Below the pieces are notes generated by a model. It did no database searches and was not told where the DNA came from. It saw only the letters and a program-made list of their open reading frames with translations. A DNA stretch of 64,000 nt from Ruminococcus sp. (GTDB lineage: Bacteria; Bacillota; Clostridia; Oscillospirales; Ruminococcaceae): the NCBI GenBank assembly GCA_017462565.1, contig JAFTQW010000063.1:62001-126000 (forward strand). The letters run 5' to 3'. How positions within the stretch are numbered: position 1 is the stretch's first letter; each line of letters starts with the position of its first letter. Below, piece by piece: positions 26,579 through 36,235 of this stretch. A program made the translations under genes and the position numbers.

Positions 26579-29513
26579 TATTTCCCTCCAAGCCGTCAGC
26601 GTCTGTATCCTGAACGATATCTTGCTTCTCCGGTTTAAAGATTACCTCCGCATCAGCCTCCGGAGCAATTTTATTCTCCTCCGCCTGATCGTATATATCT
26701 TCCAAACCGATAAAGTTGGTGTAATCCTCTTCCGGAACGTACACAGCATCAGCGCTTTCTTTTTCAGCAAGAGCAGCAAGTTTCTTTTTCTTTTTTTTGC
26801 TCTCAAACCATATCAGAAGCAATATAACGGCAAGACTTGCTCCGGATATAAGAACTCCCTCAGTAAAGCCTTCGGGAACGTATTTCAGTCTTATATCATG
26901 CTCTCCGGCAGAAACTCTTACTCCGAGCATCGACTGCATAAGCTTGACTGTTTCCGCCTTTTCACCGTCGATATAAACGCTCCATCCCTTTTCATACGGA
27001 ATCGAAAGGAACATAACTCCGTCTTGAAAAGCGTTTATCTTTCCCTCTATTTCGGTATCGCCGAAGCTTGTTATCTCAAGCTGTTCATCGGCTAAATTAT
27101 TATATGCTTTTTCAAAGGTTTCCTGTCTTAATGTGTAAACCACCAGCTTATAATTACCGGATTGTTTTCCTTTTGTTATGTTGAATTTGACTGTTGAAGT
27201 TTCTCCGACCTGAGCATCGCCCATCGGGAAAACTATCGGGTAGCTTTTAAGAAGATCTCCGCTGTCAATAGTTTTTCCCTCGCATTCTATCACAAGATTA
27301 TCGCATACGCCGCCGTTTGCGCTTGCATAGCCGTAAAGATACGATCCGTCAAATCCGTTAAACGTATATTTAACGCTTGCTTCTTCATTGTCACTGTCTT
27401 CAACAGAAAAAGAATAATTACCGTATCCACTCTGCGAGACCTTGATATTGTTGTATTCCGCGGACGCAACCTCATGTGCATTGAAAACAGATTCATCAAT
27501 TCCGGCAGCAAGCTTTAAAAGCGAATTCTGATATTCAAACGGATTGAATGCTGCGCTGTCCTGCATATTGAGTATCTTCTCATCCATCATAAATCCGATA
27601 GAAAGCGGATACTTATTTCTGTATAAATGTGAAGATCCGGCTTCTCCGACGTATTCCATAGCCATTTCTTCGCTGTTAAGATATCCGTTCTTTTTGATAA
27701 GATACTTTATTCCCATAAGCGAATTAACAACGGGAGTCGAAGTTCTGTAATAATATCTGTTTCCGGCTTCAGAAGCGTAAAGTCCGAGCCGTTTACAGAA
27801 GGTCGTTACAGAAACGTTTGCCGCCGATGAGAACTGCGAAAGACCGTAATATCCGTAAGCGGAGCTGTCGTTAAGAGTCCACGTCGATGTCATTTCTGTT
27901 CTGTAAAAGGGAGAATCATCGGTATTGGCAGCCATGCTGAGAAGCGACTGCGCTTCTTTGTAATTGGTCGGATAATTGTCATACTGAGTTGTTCCGACAG
28001 TTTCAACTCCAAGTCTTGCGTTGCATACAAATTCGGAAAAAACTGCCGCTGCAAGAGCAAAACTCATAAGAGTATTTCTCACATACTTCTTTTTAAACGG
28101 GAAAACCTTTGCTGCAAGGAAAATAAGCAGAAACGCTCCCGTGACTATCATCGAGCTTTTAACAGCCGATTCTTTTATAAAATCCTTACCCTTTGCCATA
28201 TAATTCAGATAGAAAACTGCCGTCGGAGCAAAAAGCATAAGAATAAGCTGATAAACCTTTATTCCCCGTTTAAGAAGAATATCATACGCTCTGAATGCGG
28301 CTGCGGCAAGAACGAAGCTGAAAATAAATGCAAAACGATAGGGTATCTGATTAGTAAAATGAAAACCGTGCCATATAAAGTTCAATTTGTTCATGTTGCA
28401 GCTTACGACGATCACTGCCAGCATTACAAGAGCCGATATCTTCTCTCTTATTTTTATGCCGAACGAGAGCAGAAATACTCCGAAAAGAACTATTGCAAGC
28501 ATTCCGCAGGCAAAATTCGGCAGTCCGTCAACCTTGGTCGGAGCATTGTAAGAAAGCATATTTCCAAGAATATCCGTCCATTTTTCGTAATAGGATGTCT
28601 CTTCCGGAAATTTATTATTTGCACTGTAGGTCAGCTGCAATCCGAAATAAGCCGGAAGAAGCATAAACGCTCCCAAAGCTATTGCAAGAACCGACGATCT
28701 CAGCATTATCCAGAATCTGTGGAACCATAACTTTACGCCTTTGAACTCGATTATACCGGAAGCCGCAAACATGAATACAGAGAAAATGCAGGTAAAAAAT
28801 GCGATATAATAATTCGATACAAGTGAAAGCGCAAGAGCAAATGTGAACGTTTTCCACTTTCCCTCACGGCATATCGCAACAATTCCCAGCATAACGAGCG
28901 GGAAAAGAGCTATGGTATCAAACCACATTACGTTCCAGTAATAACCGAGAGTATAGCTGCAAAGAGCATACATTACCGAGAATATACAAATTGAAAAATC
29001 TTTGCGATGATAGGTATATCTGAGGAAGCTGCTGAAAAAAGCTCCGGAGAATCCTATCTTTGCAATAAGTATAAACGTCAGTGCGTCACGGACATGGTCT
29101 GCGTCGAAAAAAATGGATATCCAGTTAAGCGGACTGGCGGCATAATAGGATATCAGCGACAGGAAATTCGTTCCCAGACCGTTCTGCCATGAATAAAGAA
29201 ACGAACCGCCTGTGAGAAGTTTTTCCCGAACTACCCTGAAAAAAGGGAAATACTGATGCCAGAGGTCAACAACGAGCATTTGTCTGTCGCCGAACGGATG
29301 TATTCCGTTATCGGCGAAGGCAAGCGTCATTATTGCTGCCGGGATCAAAAATGACAGCAGGAAATAAAAAACGCCCTTTTCATACATTATATAGTAGCAT
29401 TTGCCTTTTTTGAACTGATTCCATTTTTTTCTTGTATTGTTAAAGATTTTCTTTGTTTTCTTTCTTCTGCGAGGTTTCTCTTCAAGAATGACCTCTTCTC
29501 TTTCGTTCTCCAT
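26538..29513 (-). CDS. YfhO family large membrane protein
   Basis: A 991-residue protein. It has a basic cytoplasmic N-terminus (KPRRRKKTKK), about 12-13 membrane helices in the first ~490 residues, an extracytoplasmic beta-rich region (about 500-880), one more helix (about 885-905), and an acidic, probably disordered tail. The N-terminal motif LVVDLWHQYFPFFRVVREK and the GLGTNFLSLISYYAASPLN segment match YfhO, which glycosylates lipoteichoic acid in some Firmicutes. Its GT-C-like fold is known from the family. The acceptor here is unknown. GAGAGGA precedes the ATG; the 3' end overlaps truA by 41 bp. Confidence 0.88.
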   Translation of the reverse strand: MENEREEVILEEKPRRRKKTKKIFNNTRKKWNQFKKGKCYYIMYEKGVFYFLLSFLIPAAIMTLAFADNGIHPFGDRQMLVVDLWHQYFPFFRVVREKLLTGGSFLYSWQNGLGTNFLSLISYYAASPLNWISIFFDADHVRDALTFILIAKIGFSGAFFSSFLRYTYHRKDFSICIFSVMYALCSYTLGYYWNVMWFDTIALFPLVMLGIVAICREGKWKTFTFALALSLVSNYYIAFFTCIFSVFMFAASGIIEFKGVKLWFHRFWIMLRSSVLAIALGAFMLLPAYFGLQLTYSANNKFPEETSYYEKWTDILGNMLSYNAPTKVDGLPNFACGMLAIVLFGVFLLSFGIKIREKISALVMLAVIVVSCNMNKLNFIWHGFHFTNQIPYRFAFIFSFVLAAAAFRAYDILLKRGIKVYQLILMLFAPTAVFYLNYMAKGKDFIKESAVKSSMIVTGAFLLIFLAAKVFPFKKKYVRNTLMSFALAAAVFSEFVCNARLGVETVGTTQYDNYPTNYKEAQSLLSMAANTDDSPFYRTEMTSTWTLNDSSAYGYYGLSQFSSAANVSVTTFCKRLGLYASEAGNRYYYRTSTPVVNSLMGIKYLIKKNGYLNSEEMAMEYVGEAGSSHLYRNKYPLSIGFMMDEKILNMQDSAAFNPFEYQNSLLKLAAGIDESVFNAHEVASAEYNNIKVSQSGYGNYSFSVEDSDNEEASVKYTFNGFDGSYLYGYASANGGVCDNLVIECEGKTIDSGDLLKSYPIVFPMGDAQVGETSTVKFNITKGKQSGNYKLVVYTLRQETFEKAYNNLADEQLEITSFGDTEIEGKINAFQDGVMFLSIPYEKGWSVYIDGEKAETVKLMQSMLGVRVSAGEHDIRLKYVPEGFTEGVLISGASLAVILLLIWFESKKKKKKLAALAEKESADAVYVPEEDYTNFIGLEDIYDQAEENKIAPEADAEVIFKPEKQDIVQDTDADGLEGNNEESESNNGISGN

Positions 29514-29559
29514 TTTATTCCTCTCTGTTTTTTAGCGTTGCTTCGCAAGGGTAAAATCT

Positions 29560-29690
29560 ACAAACCATCCGTTCACAATCGCTTCGCTCTGCTCACTGCT
29601 TTATCAGGGGGACTCTGTCCCCCTCATTCACCCCCTGCCAAAGGGGAGTGCATTCCCTTTGGAAACCCAATATTAGCGTGCTTCGCACTC
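29560..29690. repeat. Modular palindromic repeat R8
   Basis: The 183 bp gap between ecfT and yfhO carries, in inverted orientation, GGGTTTCCAAAGGG..CCCCTTTGGCAGGGGG, AGGGGGACAGAGTCCCCCT and the GTTCACAATCGCTTCGCTCTG block. No gene is seen. Confidence 0.7.
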
Positions 29691-29696
29691 TTTTAC

Positions 29697-30503
29697 TTAT
29701 TTGAATAAAATTCCCATAGCTATTGAAGCGGCAAGAAAAAGTATTGTTACCGCCAGAGCAATGTAATCTCTCGGAGCTGATTTAAGCTGACGGAGTCTTG
29801 TTCTGCCGTCGCCTCCGTTATAACAGCGGCACTCCATTGCCGTTGCAAGCTCGTCCGCTCTTCTGAAAGCTGAAACGAAAAGCGGAACAAGTATTGATAT
29901 AAGGTTCCTTGCACGATTTTTAAAGCTTCCGGAGTCTATCTCCGCTCCTCTTGCCTTCTGTGCGGAAATAATTTTGTCCGTTTCTTCGATAAGCGTCGGG
30001 ATAAATCTGAGCGCTATCGACATCATCATTGCAAGCTCGTGCACGGGAAACCTCAGTTTTTTCAGCGGCGAGAGCAGTCTTTCTATCGCATCCGTAAGCG
30101 TTATGGGAGAAGTAGTATACGTCAGCAAAGAAGTTCCCATAATGAGCAATATTATCCTGATTATCATGAAAATGCTTATATTCAGTCCCTCGTCCGTTAT
30201 TTTTATGAACTTCCAACGCCATAAAATTTCTCCGGAATTGACCAGAATAAGATTCAGAACAGCCGTTATCAGAAGAAACGGAACGAGCGGCTTCACGCTT
30301 TTCACGAACATTTTAAGCTTTATCTTTGAAAAGAATATCGCCATGAACGTAAAAACTGCGCCCGCCGAAAGACAGATAATGGAATCGCCTGTAAACAGCA
30401 TTACAATGAAAAGCACTGTAATCACTATCTTAAATCTTGGGTCAAGCCTGTGAATAACGCTGTTTCCCGGAAAATACTGTCCTATTGTAATATCTCTCAG
30501 CAA
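29697..30503 (-). CDS. ecfT: ECF transporter transmembrane component EcfT
   Basis: A 268-residue membrane protein with about five to six helices and the two coupling-helix signatures of EcfT: AQKARGAEID and MECRCYNGG. It connects the two ATPases to interchangeable vitamin-binding S-components. The N-terminus IGQYFPGNSVIHRLDPRFKI is characteristic. The start overlaps the end of ecfA2 by 7 bp. No S-component gene lies in this window, so it probably serves several S-components encoded elsewhere. Confidence 0.94.
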   Translation of the reverse strand: MLRDITIGQYFPGNSVIHRLDPRFKIVITVLFIVMLFTGDSIICLSAGAVFTFMAIFFSKIKLKMFVKSVKPLVPFLLITAVLNLILVNSGEILWRWKFIKITDEGLNISIFMIIRIILLIMGTSLLTYTTSPITLTDAIERLLSPLKKLRFPVHELAMMMSIALRFIPTLIEETDKIISAQKARGAEIDSGSFKNRARNLISILVPLFVSAFRRADELATAMECRCYNGGDGRTRLRQLKSAPRDYIALAVTILFLAASIAMGILFK

Positions 30504-31363
30504 TTTGCCGTTCCTCCTCTGAGCTTTTTCAGCAAAAGATTTTTAGCGTATTCGACCGTATAAACGTCCTTGCCGAAATCCAATCCACGATCTTTGAGCT
30601 TTTCAAAAACCTTTGTTATCTGGGGAACGTCAAGTCCGATCTCTGATATCTCCTTAGACCTCGCAAAAACCTTGACTGTTTCATCATAGCAAAAAAGTTT
30701 TGAATTGCTCATTACAAGAATTTTATCGGCAAACGAAGCGATATCCTCCATGCTGTGGGAGACGATAAGAATGGTATTTTTCGTGCGTCTGTGATAGGCT
30801 TTTATATGCTCGAGAATCTTATCTCTTCCGGCAGGATCAAGACCTGCTGTCGGTTCGTCAAGAATAAGAACCTTTGGCTGCATCGCCATGACTCCGGCAA
30901 TAGCAACACGCCGTTTCTGTCCGCCCGAAAGCTCGAACGGAGAACGTTCCATAAGCTCCTCGGAAAGACCGATATCATGAGCAGTTTCAAGAACACGCCG
31001 TTTGATCTCGGCGTCGTCAAGTCCCATATTTTTCGGACCGAAAGCGATATCTTTATAAACGGTTTCCTCGAAAATCTGGTATTCGGGATATTGAAAAACA
31101 AGTCCGACCTGAAAACGGACATCACGAATTTTCGATTTATCCTCCCATATATCTTTTCCATCAAGAAGTATCTTTCCCGAAGTCGGCTTTAAAAGACCGT
31201 TGAAATGCTGTATCAGCGTAGATTTTCCGGAACCCGTATGTCCCATAACTCCGATCATTTCGCCCTCTTCAATTGCAAGATCCACATGATCTACCGCCGT
31301 TTTTTCAAAAGGCGTTCCAACGCTGTAGGTATACGTCAGTTCCTGTGTTTCAAGAATTGCCAA
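30497..31363 (-). CDS. ecfA2: ECF transporter ATPase EcfA2
   Basis: A 288-residue ABC ATPase: Walker A GHTGSGKST, signature FELSGGQKRR, Walker B VLILDEPTAGLD. It forms a heterodimer with EcfA1 to power vitamin uptake. The start is placed at the TTG at 31363 (AAGGAG 8 bp upstream), just after the ecfA1 stop at 31368. A longer in-frame ATG at 31420 would overlap ecfA1 by 53 bp and lacks support. The C-terminal part carries the EcfA-type extension. Confidence 0.93.
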   Translation of the reverse strand: MAILETQELTYTYSVGTPFEKTAVDHVDLAIEEGEMIGVMGHTGSGKSTLIQHFNGLLKPTSGKILLDGKDIWEDKSKIRDVRFQVGLVFQYPEYQIFEETVYKDIAFGPKNMGLDDAEIKRRVLETAHDIGLSEELMERSPFELSGGQKRRVAIAGVMAMQPKVLILDEPTAGLDPAGRDKILEHIKAYHRRTKNTILIVSHSMEDIASFADKILVMSNSKLFCYDETVKVFARSKEISEIGLDVPQITKVFEKLKDRGLDFGKDVYTVEYAKNLLLKKLRGGTANC

Positions 31364-31367
31364 TGTT

Positions 31368-32234
31368 TTATCTCCTTTTTTCCTGCTGAAAAATCCTGTA
31401 TAACGCTTCCACGCATTCATCCTCTGAAATTATTTCAGGAGAAATATCAAATCCCTCTCTGCGAAGCTCCCAGACAAGCTCCGTCACCTGCGGAACATCA
31501 AGTCCGATCGCTTTCAGCTTTTCAACCTGCGAGAAAACCTTTTCCGGCTTGTCGTCAAGCATAATTTTCCCTTTGTCCATAACTACGACTCTTCCGCATT
31601 TCGCAGCCTCGTCCATATAGTGAGTGATAAGGACTATCGTTATGCCCTGCTCTCGATTCATGCGCTGAATGGTCGCCATAACCTCTTTTCGTCCCTGCGG
31701 ATCAAGCATCGCCGTCGGTTCGTCGAGAATTATACAGTCCGGCTGCATTGCGATTATGCCTGCAATGGCTACACGCTGTTTCTGACCGCCTGAAAGCTGA
31801 CTCGGGGAATGGAGTCTGTATTCGTACATATTGACCGCTTTCAGAGCGCCGTCAACACGTTTTCTCATCTCTTCATACGGAACTCCGAGATTTTCCAGAG
31901 CAAACGCAACATCCTCTTCAACTATCGAAGAAACTATCTGATTGTCGGGATTCTGAAAAACCATTCCGGCACGCTGTCGCAGATCGAAGAGCCTGCTGTC
32001 GTCCGACGTATCGATTCCGTCAACGATCACCTTTCCGCTCGTCGGAACAAGAATTGCATTAAGATGCTTGGCAAGAGTTGACTTTCCGGAGCCGTTATGT
32101 CCTAAAACAGCCACAAATTCGCCTTTTTTTATATTAAGGTCGATTCCCTTAAGAACCTCTTTCGGTTCGGATTTTTCATCGCCGGAGCTGTAGCTGAAAT
32201 GCAAATCTTTGATTTCAATAATATTTTCCATCAT
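31368..32234 (-). CDS. ecfA1: ECF transporter ATPase EcfA1
   Basis: A 288-residue ABC ATPase: Walker [11 protein letters not shown]-loop [11 protein letters not shown], signature [10 protein letters not shown], Walker [14 protein letters not shown]. It is the first ATPase of the conserved ecfA1-ecfA2-ecfT module. Its ATG overlaps the stop of the small membrane-anchored gene upstream (ATGA), so that gene is part of the same transcript. Confidence 0.93.
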   Translation of the reverse strand: MMENIIEIKDLHFSYSSGDEKSEPKEVLKGIDLNIKKGEFVAVLGHNGSGKSTLAKHLNAILVPTSGKVIVDGIDTSDDSRLFDLRQRAGMVFQNPDNQIVSSIVEEDVAFALENLGVPYEEMRKRVDGALKAVNMYEYRLHSPSQLSGGQKQRVAIAGIIAMQPDCIILDEPTAMLDPQGRKEVMATIQRMNREQGITIVLITHYMDEAAKCGRVVVMDKGKIMLDDKPEKVFSQVEKLKAIGLDVPQVTELVWELRREGFDISPEIISEDECVEALYRIFQQEKRR

Positions 32235-32599
32235 TCGCCGTACTCTATGCTTTCTATATCGTCTATCCTGATTATTCTTATTGTCTCGGAGGACGTTCCT
32301 TTTTTCTTATCCTCCTTGACGCAGCTTACTTTTATCCACTCTTCATCTGTTTCAAGAACCGTACAAGCGAGCTTATTATCAAACAAACTGTCTATACTAT
32401 CCCGTAATACCATATTACATTTTTTCCCTTTAAGATCATTTATGATTTGCGACATCTTCAATGCTCCTTTTTCAGATTTTCTTTCACCGACATTTTTCTT
32501 CTCAAGTTTTTTCACCTTTGATTCCAGAGTTTTCACTCTGCCCGGATAACCGGAATAACAAAGAATCAAGCCGAGGCAGACTAAACCTATCCATTCCAT
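32231..32599 (-). CDS. Small membrane-anchored protein of unknown function
   Basis: A 122-residue protein. One N-terminal hydrophobic helix (residues 2-18, [17 protein letters not shown]) is followed by a short coiled coil ([14 protein letters not shown]) and a soluble domain (about 50-122) ending in a small beta-rich module ([27 protein letters not shown]). It is coupled to ecfA1 by a 4 bp overlap. I do not recognise the family; it could be an accessory of the ECF module or just share its transcript. Confidence 0.7.
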   Translation of the reverse strand: MEWIGLVCLGLILCYSGYPGRVKTLESKVKKLEKKNVGERKSEKGALKMSQIINDLKGKKCNMVLRDSIDSLFDNKLACTVLETDEEWIKVSCVKEDKKKGTSSETIRIIRIDDIESIEYGE

Positions 32600-32641
32600 A
32601 TATCATATTTCTCCCTGAAAATAAACTCTGCCGTCGTCTGC

Positions 32642-33505
32642 TCACTTCTGCCATATAGCCGTTGAACCGCAGGGAAGAGTCATTCCCGTTGATTTTACAG
32701 GCAGACCGATTTCATCAAAACTTACCTCGCCGCCGAATTTATCGGTTAAAACAGTCCCGAGAATATATCCCATAACGGACGGTGAAAGTCCGGTCGTATA
32801 GCTGTTTATGAGAAAGAACAGCGGATCATCGGAAAGAACTCCCGAACAGAGCTTAACAAGGTCGTAAACGCAGTTTTCCAGCTTCCAGACCTCTCCTCCC
32901 GGACCTCTTCCGTAGCTCGGAGGATCCATTATAACGGCATCATATTTCTTTCCACGGCGTATCTCACGGGCAATAAATTTCTCACAATCGTCAACTATCC
33001 AGCGAACCGGCTTGTCGGAAAGTCCGGAAGCGGCGGCATTCTCCCTTGCCCACTGAACCATGCCTTTTGAGGCGTCAACATGACACACGGAAGCTCCGGC
33101 AGCAGCGCAGGCAAGAGTAGCTCCGCCCGTATACGCAAAAAGATTCAGCACGTTTATATCACGTCCTGCATTCTTAATTTTCTCGGTCATGAAGTCCCAG
33201 TTCACCGCTTGTTCGGGGAAAAGTCCCGTATGCTTGAAGCCGGTGGGACGGATATTGAACGTAAGCTCTTTATAGCGTATAGTCCACGATTCGGGGATTC
33301 GTCTGCGGAACTCCCATTTGCCTCCTCCTGCATTGGAGCGGTGATAATGACCGTCCGCCCTGTTCCAGAGAGAATTTGTTTTATCCGTTTTCCAGATTAT
33401 CTGGGGATCCGGTCTTACAAGACTGATATCTCCCCATGTTTCAAGCTTTTCGCCGTCTGAAGTATCATGTATAATATAATCTATCCAATTTTTAGCTGTT
33501 CTCAA
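32642..33505 (-). CDS. Class I SAM-dependent rRNA methyltransferase (RlmI/RlmK-like, without PUA domain)
   Basis: A 287-residue protein with SAM motif I VLNLFAYTGGATLACAAAGA, acidic motif II CHVDASKGMVQWARENA, and catalytic motif IV IMDPPSYGRG, all typical of the RlmI-like COG1092 group that methylates 23S rRNA. The N-terminal PUA domain of E. coli RlmI is missing. The start is the TTG at 33505 with AAGGAG 7 bp upstream. The rRNA target position is not known. It is separated from the DUF1963 gene by 16 bp. Confidence 0.85.
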   Translation of the reverse strand: MRTAKNWIDYIIHDTSDGEKLETWGDISLVRPDPQIIWKTDKTNSLWNRADGHYHRSNAGGGKWEFRRRIPESWTIRYKELTFNIRPTGFKHTGLFPEQAVNWDFMTEKIKNAGRDINVLNLFAYTGGATLACAAAGASVCHVDASKGMVQWARENAAASGLSDKPVRWIVDDCEKFIAREIRRGKKYDAVIMDPPSYGRGPGGEVWKLENCVYDLVKLCSGVLSDDPLFFLINSYTTGLSPSVMGYILGTVLTDKFGGEVSFDEIGLPVKSTGMTLPCGSTAIWQK

Positions 33506-33521
33506 ATCAATTCTCCTTAAA

Positions 33522-34376
33522 TCAGCAGCACTGTAAAATCAGCTGCACATTATCAAAATTTCGCTCTGCAAGGTCTTTTTTCCGGATAAAGAAATAAATT
33601 CTTCCGCAGTCTCCGAACATAAGCTCATAGTCGTCCGTTTCTATAGTATCAAGCTGAAACAGCAGAATCCAGTCCGCTGCTTTCTTTTCAATATCGGCTT
33701 TCTCTTCTTCGGAAGTATCCGGAACGCCGTTTCCGTAATCATAGCCTCTCGATACATATTCACATTCACACTGTATAGTATTCTGAATCAAATCGGCATA
33801 GCCGAGAAGCTTTATTCTGATTTCGTCCGAAAACTCGCTTTCACGCAGTTCTTGGTAAATATCAACGGCATCATCATCGTCATGAAAATCCGTACCATAA
33901 AACTCATAAACCTCGCTGTAATCCGGAACATCAGAGATACTCACAAATTCCGGAGTTTTTTCCGGAATAATATAATCCTTATCCAGAGTTTCCGGAAAAT
34001 CCGTCTGTTTCAGCAAAGAAAGGTCGCCGTCATAATAAAAAACTCTCGCCGAGCCTTTATCTTCCGGAGAATATCCCCATGTCATAGTTCCAAGTTCATA
34101 GAAAAAATAAAGCATTCCGGTATCGGGGAGCAGATCATCCTTATCATACGGCTTTATTTCGGCGCAGTTTATCTGAGCGATAAATGAAAGAGGACGATTT
34201 TCTGTAACGCCGTTAAAATCCTCACCCTCGTAGTAATACCACTCAAAATCGGGCGGAAGATCCGGTTTGCCTCCGATTTTTGTTTGCAAAGGCTCTGCTT
34301 TTTTGTCAGTCAGTTTCAAAAAAACGGCATTTTTTGCATACTGACGTGCAAAGTTTTCAATATATTCTTTATCCAT
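33522..34376 (-). CDS. DUF1963 (YwqG-like) protein
   Basis: A 284-residue acidic soluble protein. The motif KIGGKPDLPPDFEW near the N-terminus and SFIAQINCAEI and DTGMLYFFYEL further on define DUF1963. The family is widespread in Firmicutes and has no established function. TAGGAG precedes the ATG. It is 16 bp upstream of the methyltransferase and probably co-transcribed. Confidence 0.85.
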   Translation of the reverse strand: MDKEYIENFARQYAKNAVFLKLTDKKAEPLQTKIGGKPDLPPDFEWYYYEGEDFNGVTENRPLSFIAQINCAEIKPYDKDDLLPDTGMLYFFYELGTMTWGYSPEDKGSARVFYYDGDLSLLKQTDFPETLDKDYIIPEKTPEFVSISDVPDYSEVYEFYGTDFHDDDDAVDIYQELRESEFSDEIRIKLLGYADLIQNTIQCECEYVSRGYDYGNGVPDTSEEEKADIEKKAADWILLFQLDTIETDDYELMFGDCGRIYFFIRKKDLAERNFDNVQLILQCC

Positions 34377-34431
34377 AGCTATCTCCTAAGAATTTATATA
34401 TGCAAATACAATTTCAGACCAATTATTTCAA

Positions 34432-34839
34432 TTATCTGAACTCTTCTTCGCCCCACCAATCAGGAATAAGTTCTTTAAGGCGAATCGTTCTTCTGCTTTC
34501 AAGGTCGAGAAGTATTTCAATATCTCCACTATCCTTGTCAAGCTGCATCATATATTCACGGCAGGCTCCGCACGGCGAACCGACCCTGCCGTCGGGCATT
34601 ACCGCAACAACCTTGTCAATACGGCTCTCACCATTTGTTATCATATTCGCAATAGCGTTTCTTTCGGCGCACATTCCAAGAGCAGAAGCGGTATCTATAC
34701 ACACACCAAGATAAATATTTCCGTTTTGTGTAAGAATTGCCGCCGCAACTCCTCCGGCTTCAATAAACGGGGAGATTTTTCTATCGTTCTGAACAGACCT
34801 TGCACGATCGTAAAGATTCTGCCAAATATCCATACTCAA
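34432..34839 (-). CDS. cdd: Cytidine deaminase
   Basis: A 135-residue enzyme of tetrameric type. Zinc ligands are in GMCAERNAIAN (Cys and the catalytic Glu) and SPCGACREYM (two Cys). It deaminates cytidine and deoxycytidine for pyrimidine salvage. The TTG at 34839 is taken as start because GGAGGG lies 7 bp upstream; the ATG two codons later is the alternative. It begins 3 bp after the GlmM-like gene stop, so translation is coupled. Confidence 0.93.
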   Translation of the reverse strand: MSMDIWQNLYDRARSVQNDRKISPFIEAGGVAAAILTQNGNIYLGVCIDTASALGMCAERNAIANMITNGESRIDKVVAVMPDGRVGSPCGACREYMMQLDKDSGDIEILLDLESRRTIRLKELIPDWWGEEEFR

Positions 34840-34842
34840 ATT

Positions 34843-36198
34843 CTATCCCTCCCGCAAAGCGCATCTTTCCTTGATTTTCCGTGCAATTTCCATAGCCATG
34901 GAATTTATCCTGCCAAAATCGTTTCCCTCTATCATAACTCTGATAAAAGAACCGTTTTCGCCGCCCTCACGAACGATTATTCTGCCTTCGCTGCCGAGAT
35001 CTGTTTCAAAGCTTTCGATAAATCCGGTTATTTCACCGTCGTTTTTCCAGACCTCACGGCTGCTGTCGGATATCCTGACATTCAGCGATATCTGTGGCAG
35101 ACGCTTCATCTCTGCGGCAAGCTCGCTGAGTTTTTTTCCGGTTATTTTCATAATTTCAAGAAGTCTTGCACCGCAGAGCTGTCCGTCGTCGCAGGCGGAA
35201 TCGTCGGTGAAAAAAATGTGACCGCTCTGTCCGCCGCCAAGATTATATCCGCCTTCGATCATGCGGTCGATAACGCTTCTTCCCCAGCCGCCGGATGTAA
35301 CCACGTTTATTCCGTTTTCTTTGGCAAAATTGACAAGTCCCAAACTGCTCATAATGCTTATTACAGCGGTATTTTCTTTAAGCCAGCCCTGTTCCTTATA
35401 GAATTTGGAAAATATGGCAAGCAGCGAATCTCCGTCAACGAGCATTCCGTTTTCGTCTACGGCAAGACAGCTTCCGCCGTCGCCGTCGATAGCAAGACCG
35501 CAGCAGCAGTCTCCGTCTGCGACAAATTCCATAAGTCTTTCAAGATTTGTTATATCGGGAGCAAAATCAGATTCCTCTCCGGCAGGATTTTCCGGAAGCA
35601 TAACAACCTCCGCCCCAAGCTCGGAAAAAAGTCTTTCCGCCGTAATTCCGGCGCTGCTTCTTCCGCAGTCCACAGCAATTTTAAGTCCGCCAAGATCGGT
35701 TTTTACCGCTGATTTTATGTGTTCCATATACTCGTCGGCTGCGCTGCTGCAATTAAGCATTTTACCGATCCCGTCAAAGCGTTTCTCCGCTTCCTCGTGA
35801 AAGCCGAAAACGTAGTTTTCTACTTCCTGCTGAGCGGCTTCGCTAAGGCGCAGACCGCTTCTTCCGAATATTCTTATGCCGCTTGAATCCTCCGAACCGG
35901 CAGCTTCTGTTATCATAATTCCGGCAGCGGCTTTATGCTCTTTTACTATGTAGGAAGCAGCGGCAGCCGGAACTGCTCCGATAGTTTCAGCGTCTATTCC
36001 GGAAGAGCATATCCCGGCGCAGACTGCCGCTTCAAGCACATCCGATGACAGGGTTTTATCTTTTGCAACGATTATTTTTTCTCCCTGTTCCTTGACAAGA
36101 AGCTCGGCAGCAGCTTTTCCTGCCTGCATAGCAAGCTCGCAGGAAAGCCCGGCAACAGTGATGCCTCTTGCGCTGTCTGTTCCGAACAGTTTTGACAT
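34843..36198 (-). CDS. Phosphoglucosamine mutase-like protein with lost catalytic motifs (putative pseudoenzyme)
   Basis: A 451-residue protein of the alpha-D-phosphohexomutase superfamily, normal in length and colinear with GlmM. It keeps the flanking framework (KLFGTDSARG, AAGIMI..GIRIFGRSG, LAIDGDG.CLAVDENG, QSGHI, FIRVMIEG) but has changed every active-site motif. The catalytic SASHN is TEAAG (97-101, Ser to Ala). The Mg loop DGDGDR is DGDGGS (238-243). GEQSGH is GGQSGH (322-327), and the phosphate loop RxSGTEP is REGGENG (410-416). GAGGAG precedes the ATG. Catalysis of GlcN-6-P to GlcN-1-P is therefore unlikely; a regulatory or structural role is inferred. Confidence 0.88.
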   Translation of the reverse strand: MSKLFGTDSARGITVAGLSCELAMQAGKAAAELLVKEQGEKIIVAKDKTLSSDVLEAAVCAGICSSGIDAETIGAVPAAAASYIVKEHKAAAGIMITEAAGSEDSSGIRIFGRSGLRLSEAAQQEVENYVFGFHEEAEKRFDGIGKMLNCSSAADEYMEHIKSAVKTDLGGLKIAVDCGRSSAGITAERLFSELGAEVVMLPENPAGEESDFAPDITNLERLMEFVADGDCCCGLAIDGDGGSCLAVDENGMLVDGDSLLAIFSKFYKEQGWLKENTAVISIMSSLGLVNFAKENGINVVTSGGWGRSVIDRMIEGGYNLGGGQSGHIFFTDDSACDDGQLCGARLLEIMKITGKKLSELAAEMKRLPQISLNVRISDSSREVWKNDGEITGFIESFETDLGSEGRIIVREGGENGSFIRVMIEGNDFGRINSMAMEIARKIKERCALREG

Positions 36199-36235
36199 TT
36201 ATTATTCTCCTCTTTGTTCCAAGGCGAAAACGCCC

